Below, piece by piece: positions 54,061-62,640 of a stretch of 64,000 bases of DNA. This DNA is from Glaciibacter superstes DSM 21135 (lineage in GTDB: Bacteria; Actinomycetota; Actinomycetes; Actinomycetales; Microbacteriaceae). A program made the translations under genes and the position numbers. The DNA lies in assembly GCF_000421145.1 (NCBI RefSeq), contig NZ_ATWH01000017.1, positions 30,077-94,076 of the forward strand, read 5' to 3'. The notes beneath the pieces are model-generated. The model made no database searches. It was not told where the DNA came from and saw only the letters and a list, made by a program, of their open reading frames with translations. Each line of letters starts with the position of its first letter. Position 1 is the stretch's first letter.

Positions 54061-55034
54061 GATCCCAGTCCACAGAATCCGAATCGTCGGCAACGGATGC
54101 CGCTGCACTCCGGGCAACGGATGCCGCTGGACCCCGGGCAACGGATGCCGCTGCTGACGACGCGGTCAAGAACGCCACTAGCAGCGGCGCCACCGACGGC
54201 CATCGCGCCGTCGACGTGCAGGGCGTGAGCCGGGTCTTCAGCGGGCGGAAGGGCGCATCCGTCACCGCGCTCGACGACGTGAGCCTGACGGTCGCGCCGG
54301 GAGAATTCGTCTCGCTGATCGGGCCGAGCGGTTGTGGCAAGAGCACGCTGCTGCGGTTGATCGCCGACCTCGACGAGCCGACGGCCGGGCAGATCCAGGT
54401 CTTCGGCAAGACCGCCAGGCAGGCGCGCATCGACCAGGCCTACGGAATCGCGTTCCAGCAGGCCGGCCTGCTGCCGTGGCGCACGGTCAGCGGAAACATC
54501 GACCTGCCGCTCGAACTGCACCGCGTGAACAAGGCGGCCAGGAAGGCACGCGCAGCCGAACTGCTCGAATTGGTTGGGCTCTCCGACTTCGCTGCACACT
54601 ACCCAGACCAGCTTTCCGGCGGTATGCAGCAGCGTGTCGCCATCGCCAGGTCGCTGGCCGAGAGCCCCAGTCTGCTGCTGATGGACGAGCCGTTCGGCGC
54701 CCTCGATGAAATGACGCGGGAACGGATGCAGAACGAACTCGTGCGCATCTGCGGAGAAACCGGCGCTGCCGTGGTCTTCGTCACGCACTCGATCCCTGAG
54801 GCGGTGTTCCTGGCCGACCGCGTGGTCGTCATGTCGCCGCGTCCCGGACGCATCCGGGACATCCTGAGCGTGAAGCTCGGCGACACCGGGGAGCGCGGCG
54901 AGAACCTGCGCGAGGAGGAGTCGTTCTTCCATGCTGTGAGCCAGGTGCGTGAACTGCTGCACGGTGAATCGCCGAATAGTGAATCGCCGAATAGTGAATC
55001 GCCGAACGGCGTGCGCGGAGTGGAGACGCGATGA
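54057..55034 (+). CDS. NMT1-type ABC importer ATPase
   Basis: A 325-residue ATPase with Walker A GPSGCGKSTLL, signature LSGGMQQRVAIARSL, Walker B LLLMDEPFGALDE and the H-loop THSIPEA. Both ends are low-complexity: the N-terminus has three 8-residue ATDAA repeats coded by a 24-bp period repeat (54089-54153), and the C-terminus has SESPN repeats coded by a 15-bp unit at 54966-55006. These extensions are not part of the ATPase fold. Confidence 0.88.
   Translation: MRSQSTESESSATDAAALRATDAAGPRATDAAADDAVKNATSSGATDGHRAVDVQGVSRVFSGRKGASVTALDDVSLTVAPGEFVSLIGPSGCGKSTLLRLIADLDEPTAGQIQVFGKTARQARIDQAYGIAFQQAGLLPWRTVSGNIDLPLELHRVNKAARKARAAELLELVGLSDFAAHYPDQLSGGMQQRVAIARSLAESPSLLLMDEPFGALDEMTRERMQNELVRICGETGAAVVFVTHSIPEAVFLADRVVVMSPRPGRIRDILSVKLGDTGERGENLREEESFFHAVSQVRELLHGESPNSESPNSESPNGVRGVETR
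54089..54153 (+). repeat. 24-bp period triplet in the ATPase N-terminus
   Basis: GGCAACGGATGCCGCTG occurs at 54089, 54113 and 54137. Each copy contains the word ACGGATGC that is frequent across the window. Confidence 0.85.
54966..55006 (+). repeat. 15-bp tandem repeat in the ATPase C-terminus
   Basis: GAATCGCCGAATAGT occurs at 54966 and 54981, followed by a partial copy. It is in frame and encodes ESPNS units. Confidence 0.9.
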
Positions 55035-55064
55035 TGGCTCCGGAACGCGGGAGGTGCGGACGCG

Positions 55065-55856
55065 ATGACCGCTGAATCCCGATTGGTCGCCCGCCCAGGG
55101 CTGGGCTTGGCACGCACCGCGCTCGCTCCGATCGTGCTCGGAGTTGTGGTGGTGCTGCTCTGGCAGTGGGCGGTCACGGCGCTGGCGATCAAACCGTTTA
55201 TCCTCCCCGGCCCATTTGCCATCGGAGAGCAGTTCACCACCAACATCGGCAACGTTCTGCAAGGGATGGCCGTCACCGGCTGGAATTCGCTCGTCGGCCT
55301 CGTGGTCGGCTCCGTGATCGGCATCGTTGCCGCGATCATTGCAGCCCTCATCCGGGTGCTCGACGAGATAGCGGCCCCGATCGTGGCTGCGCTCGCGGTG
55401 GTGCCGATCGTCGCGCTCGCGCCGGTGCTCTACACGATGTTCGGCGCCGGAGCAGAGACCGCGCGGCAGATCGTGGCTGGGCTCGCCGTGTTCGTACCGG
55501 TGTACTTCAACACACTGAGGGGGCTTCGGCAGGTGCGGCCAGTGCATCGCGACCTGATGCGCTCATACGCCGCCAGCAGGTGGCAGGCCACGCGCACCGT
55601 CACGCTGCCCACCGCGCTGCCATTCGTCTTCACCGGACTTCGCATCGCGTCGTCGCTCGCCGTCATCTCGGCCCTCGTCGCCGAGTACTTCGGCGGACCG
55701 GTTGGCGGCCTCGGCCGGGCGATCACCTCGTCTGCCTCCAGCAGCAACTATGGGCTGGCCTGGGCGTATGTGCTCGGGTCGATCATCCTGGGGCTGCTCT
55801 TCTACTGCGCGGCCATCGGCCTCGAAAAGCTCGTCACCCGCAGGCCGGGTGGCTAG
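55065..55856 (+). CDS. NMT1-type ABC importer permease (2)
   Basis: A 263-residue permease with six helices and docking loop HRDLMRSYAASRWQATRTVTLPTALPFVFTGLRIASSLAVISALVAEYFGG in overall pattern. It is similar in fold but clearly distinct in sequence from the first permease. The start ATG 55065 overlaps nothing and follows GGGAGGTG. Confidence 0.85.
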   Translation: MTAESRLVARPGLGLARTALAPIVLGVVVVLLWQWAVTALAIKPFILPGPFAIGEQFTTNIGNVLQGMAVTGWNSLVGLVVGSVIGIVAAIIAALIRVLDEIAAPIVAALAVVPIVALAPVLYTMFGAGAETARQIVAGLAVFVPVYFNTLRGLRQVRPVHRDLMRSYAASRWQATRTVTLPTALPFVFTGLRIASSLAVISALVAEYFGGPVGGLGRAITSSASSSNYGLAWAYVLGSIILGLLFYCAAIGLEKLVTRRPGG

Positions 55857-55902
55857 ACGCACTACCAGCACCACCCGTGAACGACCGAGCAAGGAGGAAG
55901 AC

Positions 55903-57060
55903 ATGAAACACAGCACACGATGGCTGGGTACCGTAGGTGCCCTCGCCACGGCCAGCGCGCTTGTCCTCACCGGATGCAGTTCAGGAGGCGGCGGTGGCGG
56001 GTCTGACGAATCCGGCGACGGGGCGGGCGACCTCACCCCGGTGACCCTCCAGTTGCAGTGGGTGGCGCAGGCCCAGTTCGCCGGCTACTACGCCGCCGTC
56101 GACCAGGGTTACTACGAAGAAGAGGGCCTGGACGTCACGATCGAGGAGGGCGGACCCGATATCGTTCCGCAGGACGTACTCGCCTCCGGCGACGTCGACT
56201 TCGCGATCTCGTGGGTGCCCAAGGTGCTCGGTTCGATCGAGCAGGGCGCCAACATCACCGACGTTGCGCAGATATTCGAACGCAGCGCCACCACGCAGAT
56301 CTCGTTCAAGGACAAGAACATCACCAAGCCGGCCGACCTGGCCGGCACCAACGTGGGCAGCTGGGGCTACGGCAACGAGTGGGAGCTGTTCGCCGGCATG
56401 CAGAAAGAGGGTGTGAAGCTCGAGGACATCAGCCTGGTGCAGCAGGCGTTCGATATGACCGGATTCCTCTCCGGCGACATCGATGCGGCGCAGGCGATGA
56501 CCTACAACGAGTACGCGCAGGTGCTCGAGACCGTGAACCCGGAAACGGGGGAGCTGTACCAGCCGGAAGACCTCAACGTCATCGACTGGAACGACGCCGG
56601 TACCGCGATGCTGCAGGACGCCATCTGGGCCAACGCCGACAAACTCGAAAGCGACGCTGACTATGCCGAAACCACGGTGAAGTTCATCAAGGCTTCGATC
56701 AAGGGCTGGATTTACGCGGCAGAGAACCCACAGGAGGCTGCTGACATTGTGACCGCTGCCGGGTCGACCCTCGGCCAGAGCCACCAACTCTGGATGACCA
56801 ACGAGGTCAACAAGCTGATCTGGCCGTCCACGAACGGGGTCGGATTGATAGACGAGGCTGCCTGGGCCAGCACGGTGGACATCGCGCTGAACACCAAGAA
56901 TGAAACCGGCGCCACCATCATCACGGCCGATCCGCCCGAAACCGCGTACTCCAACGAGTACGTGCAGAAGGCGCTTGATGAGTTGACCGAAGAAGGGGTC
57001 GACATCATGGGTACCGACTACGCGCCCGTCGACGTCACCCTGAAAGAAGGCGGAAACTGA
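55903..57060 (+). CDS. NMT1/THI5-like binding lipoprotein
   Basis: A 385-residue periplasmic-binding-type lipoprotein. The lipobox LVLTGCSSG is followed by a Gly/Asp linker. The mature protein shows VTLQLQWVAQAQFAGYYAAVDQGYYEEEGLDV, the hallmark of NMT1/THI5 proteins that bind pyrimidine-like ligands. AAGGAGGAAGAC precedes the ATG at 55903. Given its neighbours, a pyrimidine, hydantoin or ureido compound is the likely cargo. Confidence 0.87.
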   Translation: MKHSTRWLGTVGALATASALVLTGCSSGGGGGGSDESGDGAGDLTPVTLQLQWVAQAQFAGYYAAVDQGYYEEEGLDVTIEEGGPDIVPQDVLASGDVDFAISWVPKVLGSIEQGANITDVAQIFERSATTQISFKDKNITKPADLAGTNVGSWGYGNEWELFAGMQKEGVKLEDISLVQQAFDMTGFLSGDIDAAQAMTYNEYAQVLETVNPETGELYQPEDLNVIDWNDAGTAMLQDAIWANADKLESDADYAETTVKFIKASIKGWIYAAENPQEAADIVTAAGSTLGQSHQLWMTNEVNKLIWPSTNGVGLIDEAAWASTVDIALNTKNETGATIITADPPETAYSNEYVQKALDELTEEGVDIMGTDYAPVDVTLKEGGN

Positions 57061-57080
57061 CCCGTCGACAACAACTATCG

Positions 57081-57122
57081 CTTCGCGCCGCGGCCAGCGG
57101 CATCCGTCACCGCGGCGCGAAG
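57081..57122 (+). other. 13-bp intercistronic hairpin
   Basis: CTTCGCGCCGCGG (57081-57093) pairs perfectly with CCGCGGCGCGAAG (57110-57122) with a 16-base loop that contains GCATCCGT. It lies between the binding protein and the aminotransferase. It may protect the upstream mRNA or reduce read-through. Confidence 0.65.
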
Positions 57123-57155
57123 TCCCAACAAGAACAAGAAAGAAGCACGATCAGC

Positions 57156-58499
57156 GTGAACGACATCAGTGTGAACGACACCATTTCGGCTGAGGCGGGC
57201 GCCCGCGCCATCGAACTCGACCGAGCGCACGTATTCCACTCCTGGTCGGCGCAGGGCGCCCTCAAGCCGATCGAGATCGCGGGCGGCCTCGGCTGCCGCG
57301 TCTGGGACCACTCGGGGAGAAACTACCTCGACTTCTCCAGCCAGCTGGTCAACGTCAATATCGGCCACCAGCATCCGGCTGTCGTCGCGGCGATCATCGA
57401 GCAGGCGAACACGCTGACGACGGTCGCCCCTGCGACGGCGAACCTGACGCGTGGCGAAGCGGCCAAGCGCATCACCGAACGGGCGCCGAACGGCTTCAAC
57501 AAGGTGTTCTTCACCAACGGTGGAGCGGATGCCAACGAGAACGCGATCAGGATGGCGCGGCTGCACACCGGCCGCGACACCGTGCTCTCGACGTACCGGT
57601 CGTACCACGGCAACACCGGCGCGGCCATTGTGTCGACGGGAGACTGGCGTCGCATTCACAACCAGTACGCGCGCGGCCACGTGCACTTCTTCGGACCGTA
57701 CCTCTACCGCAGCGAGTTCTGGGCGACCACACCTGAGCAGGAGTCGGAGCGGGCGCTTCGGCACCTGGAGCGGGTGATCCAGAGCGAGGGCGCCGCGACC
57801 ATTGCGGCGGTGCTGCTGGAGACGATACCCGGCACGGCCGGCATCATGATGCCGCCGCCGGGGTATCTGGAGGGAGTACGCGCACTCTGCGATCGCTACG
57901 GAATCATGCTGATCCTCGACGAGGTGATGGCCGGATTCGGGCGCACGGGCCGATGGTTCGCTTTCGACGACTATGACGTTGTGCCAGACCTGATCACCTT
58001 CGCAAAGGGCGTCAACTCCGGTTATGTGCCCACCGGTGGCGTCATCATCTCTGACGCGATCGCCGCCGATTTCGACGACACCGTCTTCCCCGGCGGACTG
58101 ACCTACAGCGGGCATCCGCTCGCCATGGCGTCGATCGTCGGTGCGCTCGACGCGATGAGCGCGGAAGGCATCGTCGAGAACGCGGCGCGAATCGGTGCTG
58201 ACGTGCTGGCGCCGGCGCTCTCAGGGCTCGAGGCGAAGCATCCGATCATCGGTGAGGTGCGCGGCACTGGCGTCTTCTGGGCGCTTGAGCTGGTGGCAGA
58301 TCAGGAGACCCGAGAGCCCGTGAGCGCCGCGGTGATGGGGCGGATCAAGTCTGAACTGCTGGCTCGCAACCTGCTGCCGTTCGTGCAGGAAAACCGCATC
58401 CACGTCGTGCCGCCGTGCGTCGTCACCGACGCCGAGGTCGCCGAGGCCATCGGCATCTACGACGAGGTGCTCGGGCTCGACCTGCTCCTCGGCACCTGA
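57156..58499 (+). CDS. Class III aminotransferase, probably beta-alanine:pyruvate/2-oxoglutarate
   Basis: A 447-residue PLP enzyme of the omega-amino acid aminotransferase class. The PLP Lys is K284 in TFAKGVNSGYVP. Further motifs are FFTNGGADANENAIRMAR, SYHGNTGAAIV and LILDEVMAGFGRTG. Family members convert beta-alanine or 4-aminobutyrate to the semialdehyde. The position after beta-ureidopropionase and before a semialdehyde dehydrogenase favours beta-alanine. The start is GTG 57156; a second GTG five codons on is possible. Confidence 0.88.
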   Translation: MNDISVNDTISAEAGARAIELDRAHVFHSWSAQGALKPIEIAGGLGCRVWDHSGRNYLDFSSQLVNVNIGHQHPAVVAAIIEQANTLTTVAPATANLTRGEAAKRITERAPNGFNKVFFTNGGADANENAIRMARLHTGRDTVLSTYRSYHGNTGAAIVSTGDWRRIHNQYARGHVHFFGPYLYRSEFWATTPEQESERALRHLERVIQSEGAATIAAVLLETIPGTAGIMMPPPGYLEGVRALCDRYGIMLILDEVMAGFGRTGRWFAFDDYDVVPDLITFAKGVNSGYVPTGGVIISDAIAADFDDTVFPGGLTYSGHPLAMASIVGALDAMSAEGIVENAARIGADVLAPALSGLEAKHPIIGEVRGTGVFWALELVADQETREPVSAAVMGRIKSELLARNLLPFVQENRIHVVPPCVVTDAEVAEAIGIYDEVLGLDLLLGT

Positions 58500-58509
58500 C
58501 CCCATACCG

Positions 58510-58582
58510 TTCGACGGAGATTCTGCGTCAGACGACCGGAATCGCTGTGAAATCGGCCGTTTTCTCCGAAATCTCCGTCGAA
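58510..58582 (+). other. 13-bp inverted repeat between aminotransferase and dehydrogenase genes
   Basis: TTCGACGGAGATT (58510-58522) pairs with AATCTCCGTCGAA (58570-58582), spanning 47 bases. The gap is 138 bases, longer than others in this operon, so it may be a processing or attenuation site. Confidence 0.55.
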
Positions 58583-58637
58583 TGGTCACACTCCCACTCG
58601 ACCTGAAGACCAACAACAGAAACAGAAAAGAAGAACA

Positions 58638-60137
58638 ATGAACGACACTGCAGTTCTCAACCACTGGATCAACGGAGCGAGCGCCGCTGGCGACTCCACG
58701 CGCACGGCGCCGGTCTACAACCCGGCAACGGGCGCCGTCGCCAAGCAGGTGCGGCTGGCAAGCGCAGCGGATGTCGGCACCGCCGTCGCCGCGGCGCACG
58801 CCGCGTTCCCCGCCTGGCGCGACACCTCGCAGGCGAAGCGCCAAACGGTGATGTACAACTTCCGCGAACTGTTGAACTCGCGCAAGAACGAGCTGGCCGA
58901 CATCCTCACCGCCGAGCACGGAAAGGTCACGAGCGATGCTCGCGGCGAGATCGCTCGCGGACTCGAGGTGGTCGAGTTCGCGCTCGGCATGCCGCACCTG
59001 TCGAAGGGCGAGTTCTCAGAGAACGTCTCCACCGGGGTCGACGTCTACACGTTGCGCCAGCCCCTCGGCGTTGTGGGCATCATCAGCCCGTTCAACTTTC
59101 CCGCCATGGTGCCGATGTGGTTCTATCCGATCGCCATCGCGGCTGGCAACGCCGTCGTGCTGAAGCCGAGTGAGAAAGACCCGTCTGCCGCGAACTGGAT
59201 GGCAGAACTCTTCCACGAGGCCGGCCTCCCAGACGGCATCTTCAACGTCGTGCACGGTGACAAGGAGGCCGTCGACGCCCTGCTCGTGCATCCAGACGTC
59301 GAGTCGATCTCGTTTGTCGGTTCCACCCCGATCGCCAAGTACATCTACGAAACGGCGTCCTCGCACGGCAAGCGCGTGCAGGCCCTCGGCGGTGCCAAGA
59401 ACCACATGCTGGTGCTGCCAGACGCCGACCTCGACTTGACGGCGGATGCCGCGGTGAATGCCGGGTTCGGATCCGCCGGTGAGCGCTGCATGGCGATCAG
59501 CGTCATCCTCGCGGTCGAACCCGTCGCCGATGAGTTGATCGCGAAGATCACCGAACGGATGAAGGGCCTGAAGATCGGCGACGGCATGCGCGGCACCGAC
59601 ATGGGGCCGCTGATCACCGAGGCGCACCGCGACAAGGTGGCCTCGTACATCGACCTCGCCACCGAGGACGGAGCGGATGTCGTCGTCGACGGTCGCGGCG
59701 TCGAAGTCGACGGCGAGGCATCCGGATTCTGGCTCGGCCCGACCCTCTTCGACAGGGTCAGCACCGACTCCAAGGTGTACCAGGATGAGATCTTCGGCCC
59801 TGTGCTGTCGATCATCCGGGTGGCCAGCTACGAAGAAGGGCTCGAGATCATCAACCGGGGCCGCTACGGCAACGGCACCGCGATCTTCACCAACGACGGC
59901 GGGGCAGGGCGCCGGTTCCAGCACGAGGTGCAGGTCGGCATGGTCGGCATCAACGTGCCGATTCCGGTGCCGGTGGCGTACCACTCCTTCGGTGGCTGGA
60001 AAGACTCGTCATTCGGTGATGCGAAGGCATACGGCCCGAACGCGATCTCGTTCTTCACGCGCGAGAAGGCCGTGACCAGTCGCTGGCTCGACCCGAGCCA
60101 CGGCGGCATCAACCTCGGCTTCCCCGAGAACCACTAG
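58638..60137 (+). CDS. mmsA: CoA-acylating (methyl)malonate-semialdehyde dehydrogenase
   Basis: A 499-residue aldehyde dehydrogenase. Catalytic C284 is in GSAGERCMAIS, and FNFPAMVPMWFYPIAIAAGNAVVLKPSEKDPSA and SFVGSTPIAKYIYETAS identify the MmsA/IolA branch, which forms acetyl- or propionyl-CoA from malonate or methylmalonate semialdehyde. It completes the route from beta-alanine to acetyl-CoA (or from 3-aminoisobutyrate to propionyl-CoA). It is the last gene before a long hairpin. Confidence 0.93.
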   Translation: MNDTAVLNHWINGASAAGDSTRTAPVYNPATGAVAKQVRLASAADVGTAVAAAHAAFPAWRDTSQAKRQTVMYNFRELLNSRKNELADILTAEHGKVTSDARGEIARGLEVVEFALGMPHLSKGEFSENVSTGVDVYTLRQPLGVVGIISPFNFPAMVPMWFYPIAIAAGNAVVLKPSEKDPSAANWMAELFHEAGLPDGIFNVVHGDKEAVDALLVHPDVESISFVGSTPIAKYIYETASSHGKRVQALGGAKNHMLVLPDADLDLTADAAVNAGFGSAGERCMAISVILAVEPVADELIAKITERMKGLKIGDGMRGTDMGPLITEAHRDKVASYIDLATEDGADVVVDGRGVEVDGEASGFWLGPTLFDRVSTDSKVYQDEIFGPVLSIIRVASYEEGLEIINRGRYGNGTAIFTNDGGAGRRFQHEVQVGMVGINVPIPVPVAYHSFGGWKDSSFGDAKAYGPNAISFFTREKAVTSRWLDPSHGGINLGFPENH

Positions 60138-60141
60138 TCGC

Positions 60142-60201
60142 GTGAGGGGTCAGCTTTTCCTAGTGTGGACGTCGCGGCACTAGGAAAAGTTGGCTCCTCA
60201 C
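60142..60201. terminator. 24-bp stem hairpin between convergent genes
   Basis: The arms 60142-60165 and 60178-60201 pair over 24 positions with three G-U wobbles and a 12-base loop; each arm contains the AGCTTTTCC / GGAAAAG core. The end of the convergent LysR gene lies inside the right arm. No U-run follows. Confidence 0.8.
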
Positions 60202-61145
60202 AGGCCGCTGACGGATGCCGTGTGCTGGGCCTGCACGCGGGCCGCCTGGGCGCGCAGCACGTCGACCACCGTGCGAACGGCCAGGCGTTCTGCGCGGTCT
60301 GGCCGCATCAGCGCCACGATCTGGCGCTCGGCGTCGACCCCGCGCAGCGGTTTCAGCACCAGCTCCTCTGACTGGCCGCCGCCCGAGGTGTAGCGCGGCA
60401 TCAGCGCGATACCGAGCCCGGCCGTGATGAACGCCTCGATCATGCGGAGGTCGGCGATCCGCTGAGTCACATCGGCGCGCTCGCCGGTCTGCTGCTCGAT
60501 TTCGTGCAGGATGCGTTCGAACGGGAAACCGATGGGAACGCCGATCCAGGTCTCGCCGACGACATCCGTCGCCCCGACCGACGCGCGGCCGGCCAGGCGG
60601 TGGTCAGCCGGCATGCCGACGTCGAGTGGCTCGCTCATGAGGGGAACGACCCGCAGGCCGCGCCCACCCCACGCCGGCTGGCCGCGCATGGTGTGCGCGA
60701 GCACGATGTCGAAGTCGGCCGTCAGCGCGGGGAAGTCGGCCAGCTCAGGGTCCATGTCGGTGCAGTGCACGATGAGCCCCTCCACCTCCGCGAGTTCCTG
60801 CAGCGCGCCGGGCAGCAGCATCTGCCCGGCTGTGGGGAAGGTCACCACGCTGACATCGCCCGTTGCGTGGTTGCGGAATTCGTCCCAGACCGCTGTTGCG
60901 CGTTCCAGGGCGACCGCGATATCGGCGGCGCTCGTGGCCAGCGCGCGCCCGGCATCCGTCAGCACCAGGCCACGCCCGCTGCGCTCGGTGAGCGGCAGGC
61001 CGGCCTCGCGTTCGAGCACCTTCAACTGCTGTGAGACAGCGGATGGCGTGCGGTGCGTCGCCCGCGCGACCGCGGTCACGCTGTGCCGTTCTGCCAGCTC
61101 GCGGAGAAGTTCGAGTCGCTGCACGTCGAGGCGTTGTGCGTTCAT
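60198..61145 (-). CDS. LysR-family transcriptional regulator
   Basis: A 315-residue regulator. The N-terminal helix-turn-helix LELLRELAERHSVTAVARATHRTPSAVSQQLKVLE is canonical, followed by the two-lobed effector domain. It is convergent with the pyrimidine operon, so it may or may not regulate it. Its divergent neighbour is a tiny membrane protein at 61278. Confidence 0.88.
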   Translation of the reverse strand: MNAQRLDVQRLELLRELAERHSVTAVARATHRTPSAVSQQLKVLEREAGLPLTERSGRGLVLTDAGRALATSAADIAVALERATAVWDEFRNHATGDVSVVTFPTAGQMLLPGALQELAEVEGLIVHCTDMDPELADFPALTADFDIVLAHTMRGQPAWGGRGLRVVPLMSEPLDVGMPADHRLAGRASVGATDVVGETWIGVPIGFPFERILHEIEQQTGERADVTQRIADLRMIEAFITAGLGIALMPRYTSGGGQSEELVLKPLRGVDAERQIVALMRPDRAERLAVRTVVDVLRAQAARVQAQHTASVSGL

Positions 61146-61277
61146 GAAGCCAGCCTACATATTCAATGCAGAACTATGCGATTGTGCTGCAAGGTCTTGA
61201 GTGGTGGAATGAGAACGTCGAACACGAGCAATGGCGCCACCGTCATTCGGCATCACCCCACTTCGAAAGGCACCATC

Positions 61278-61400
61278 GTGTTCATCATCCTTGCTCTCCT
61301 CGCCGTCCTTGTTCTGACCTCTGCCGTCGCCGTCTTCGTTGACGTGAAGAAAGACGGTTACCGCCAGATGCCAGAGCGCAACCTCGTTCGCATCTTCTAG
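61278..61400 (+). CDS. Small single-helix membrane protein (40 residues)
   Basis: A GTG at 61278 has GAAAGG about 8 bases upstream. The product is one hydrophobic helix (about residues 1-21, FIILALLAVLVLTSAVAVFV) and a polar tail with DGYRQMPERNLVRIF. The DGYRQ pattern recurs in other small actinomycete membrane proteins as I recall them, but no function is known. Confidence 0.6.
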   Translation: MFIILALLAVLVLTSAVAVFVDVKKDGYRQMPERNLVRIF

Positions 61401-61496
61401 AGGGTCGCGCCGACAGCCCTAGTATGCGAGTGGACGACCGTCAGAGCAACGGATGCCGCGGCAGCAGCCAGCACGCCGACACCGAAGTCGTCGTGA

Positions 61497-61760
61497 GGCT
61501 CCGGTTCTGACGCCGAGGCCGAGCCGGCAGTATCCGATTTTGCCACCTGGTTCAACCTCGACCTTCTGACCGGGGAACCGGTGCTGATGCGGCTGATCGC
61601 CGCTGAATCCGCCGAGCGCCTCGCCGAGGTCGGCGATGACGAGTTGGTCGCGGCCGCCCTGGCGAGCCTCGAGCCGTTCGCCGACCCGGCCACGGGCCAG
61701 GTGCGCGAGACCGGCGCGCCCACCGGCCGCCGGCGCCTGCCGAGTAGCCCGGCCACCCGA
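61497..61760 (+). pseudogene. Remnant of a flavin amine oxidase
   Basis: A frame with no start, opened after a TGA at 61494, contains FATWFNLDLLTGEPVLM and then AESAERLAEVGDDELVAAALASL. This matches the end of the FAD-containing amine oxidase fold (GEPVL followed by the AERLE..SDEELV helix). The rest of the protein is absent. The gap 61401-61938 otherwise has only the palindrome cluster at 61781-61844. Confidence 0.55.
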
Positions 61761-61780
61761 GCCGTGTGCGCCGACCCGGC

Positions 61781-61844
61781 CTGGGCACCCGATCTTGCCC
61801 TGGGCACCCGAAATTGTGGGTGCCCAGTGTATTTCCGGGTGCCC
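61781..61844. repeat. Clustered GGGCACCC/GGGTGCCC palindromes
   Basis: CTGGGCACCC occurs at 61781 and 61800. The second pairs perfectly with GGGTGCCCAG (61818-61827) over 10 bp with an 8-base loop, and GGGTGCCC recurs at 61837. The cluster could be a terminator or a repetitive extragenic palindrome. Confidence 0.65.
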
Positions 61845-61938
61845 GGGTGCTCGGTCGACATGACCGACGCCACAAGCCTTACCGTGGATACGAGTAGGTA
61901 CGTTAGTCGGGCATGGTGATTGGGCTGAGGAGAATTCG

Positions 61939-62283
61939 ATGCACATGCTGGGGGGTCCTTCAGCACGGCAATGGAGTCGGCCACTGTGGCCGTTGTCAAC
62001 AGCATTGATGTTGTTAATCGTGGCAAGTGGAGTCGCATACTTCGCATCCGGTGCCACCGCGGAGACGCTGCCGGTTTGGCTCGCTGGCCTGATGCTTTTG
62101 ACCTGTGTCAACTTTGCTGTGGTGATCACCTTGGTATTCGTCTTCTTGGCTAAAGCGATTCGTGAATCGAAGCACGGCTATACGACTGCAGTCGGGCTGT
62201 ATCCCGAGCTTCCGCTCCTCGACTCGAAGACTGGCGTTGTGCTGGCCGAAGCGGGAGCTCGACGAGAGAACCGGGGCAAGTAG
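61939..62283 (+). CDS. Two-helix membrane protein of unknown function
   Basis: A 114-residue protein with two hydrophobic segments (about 18-40 and 48-71), a basic linker, and a C-terminal polar tail. Local composition is less GC-rich than its neighbours, a hint of acquisition. No family is recognised. The ATG at 61939 follows GAGGAG by 9 bases. Confidence 0.5.
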   Translation: MHMLGGPSARQWSRPLWPLSTALMLLIVASGVAYFASGATAETLPVWLAGLMLLTCVNFAVVITLVFVFLAKAIRESKHGYTTAVGLYPELPLLDSKTGVVLAEAGARRENRGK

Positions 62284-62323
62284 GTGCGCGGGAACATCCG
62301 CTGGAGATGGTAGCGTCACGCCC

Positions 62324-62554
62324 GTGAATATCTGGATGCTCGCGCTTGGAATTGCATGGATTCTATTGGGAACATTCGTACTCCTCAACCGAGACCGGAT
62401 GCTTCGGTGGAGCCAAAAGCATCTGCGACAAAACGTCGGCGAGATCGGTCGATCTTTCGCGGAAGCCGGCAAGGCCCGCCACATGATCGTCCCCGCCATT
62501 GGAACGGTCGTCATCGGCGTGGTTCTCATCATCCAAGCCACGATCCACGGGTAG
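62324..62554 (+). CDS. Small two-helix membrane protein
   Basis: 76 residues from the GTG at 62324, with helices at about 2-20 and 53-72 linked by a basic, helical stretch (RDRMLRWSQKHLRQNVGEIG). No function is known. It lies 86 bases ahead of pyrE. Confidence 0.55.
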   Translation: MNIWMLALGIAWILLGTFVLLNRDRMLRWSQKHLRQNVGEIGRSFAEAGKARHMIVPAIGTVVIGVVLIIQATIHG

Positions 62555-62640
62555 ATGAAGCGAATTCAAGCCGCTGCCCTATGCGCGCACGCGACCACTC
62601 GCCCGGCGCACGTGCTGGTCAATGCTCTAAAGTTGGGGAC

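Noticed and set aside
53808..55547. 579-codon minus-strand frame across the importer genes
   Set aside because: Covers three well-supported plus-strand genes; its tandem repeats merely mirror the low-complexity ends of the ATPase.
61419..62129. Minus-strand frames of 216-236 codons near the amine oxidase remnant
   Set aside because: No motif, no start context, and they run through the palindrome cluster and the start of the 61939 gene.
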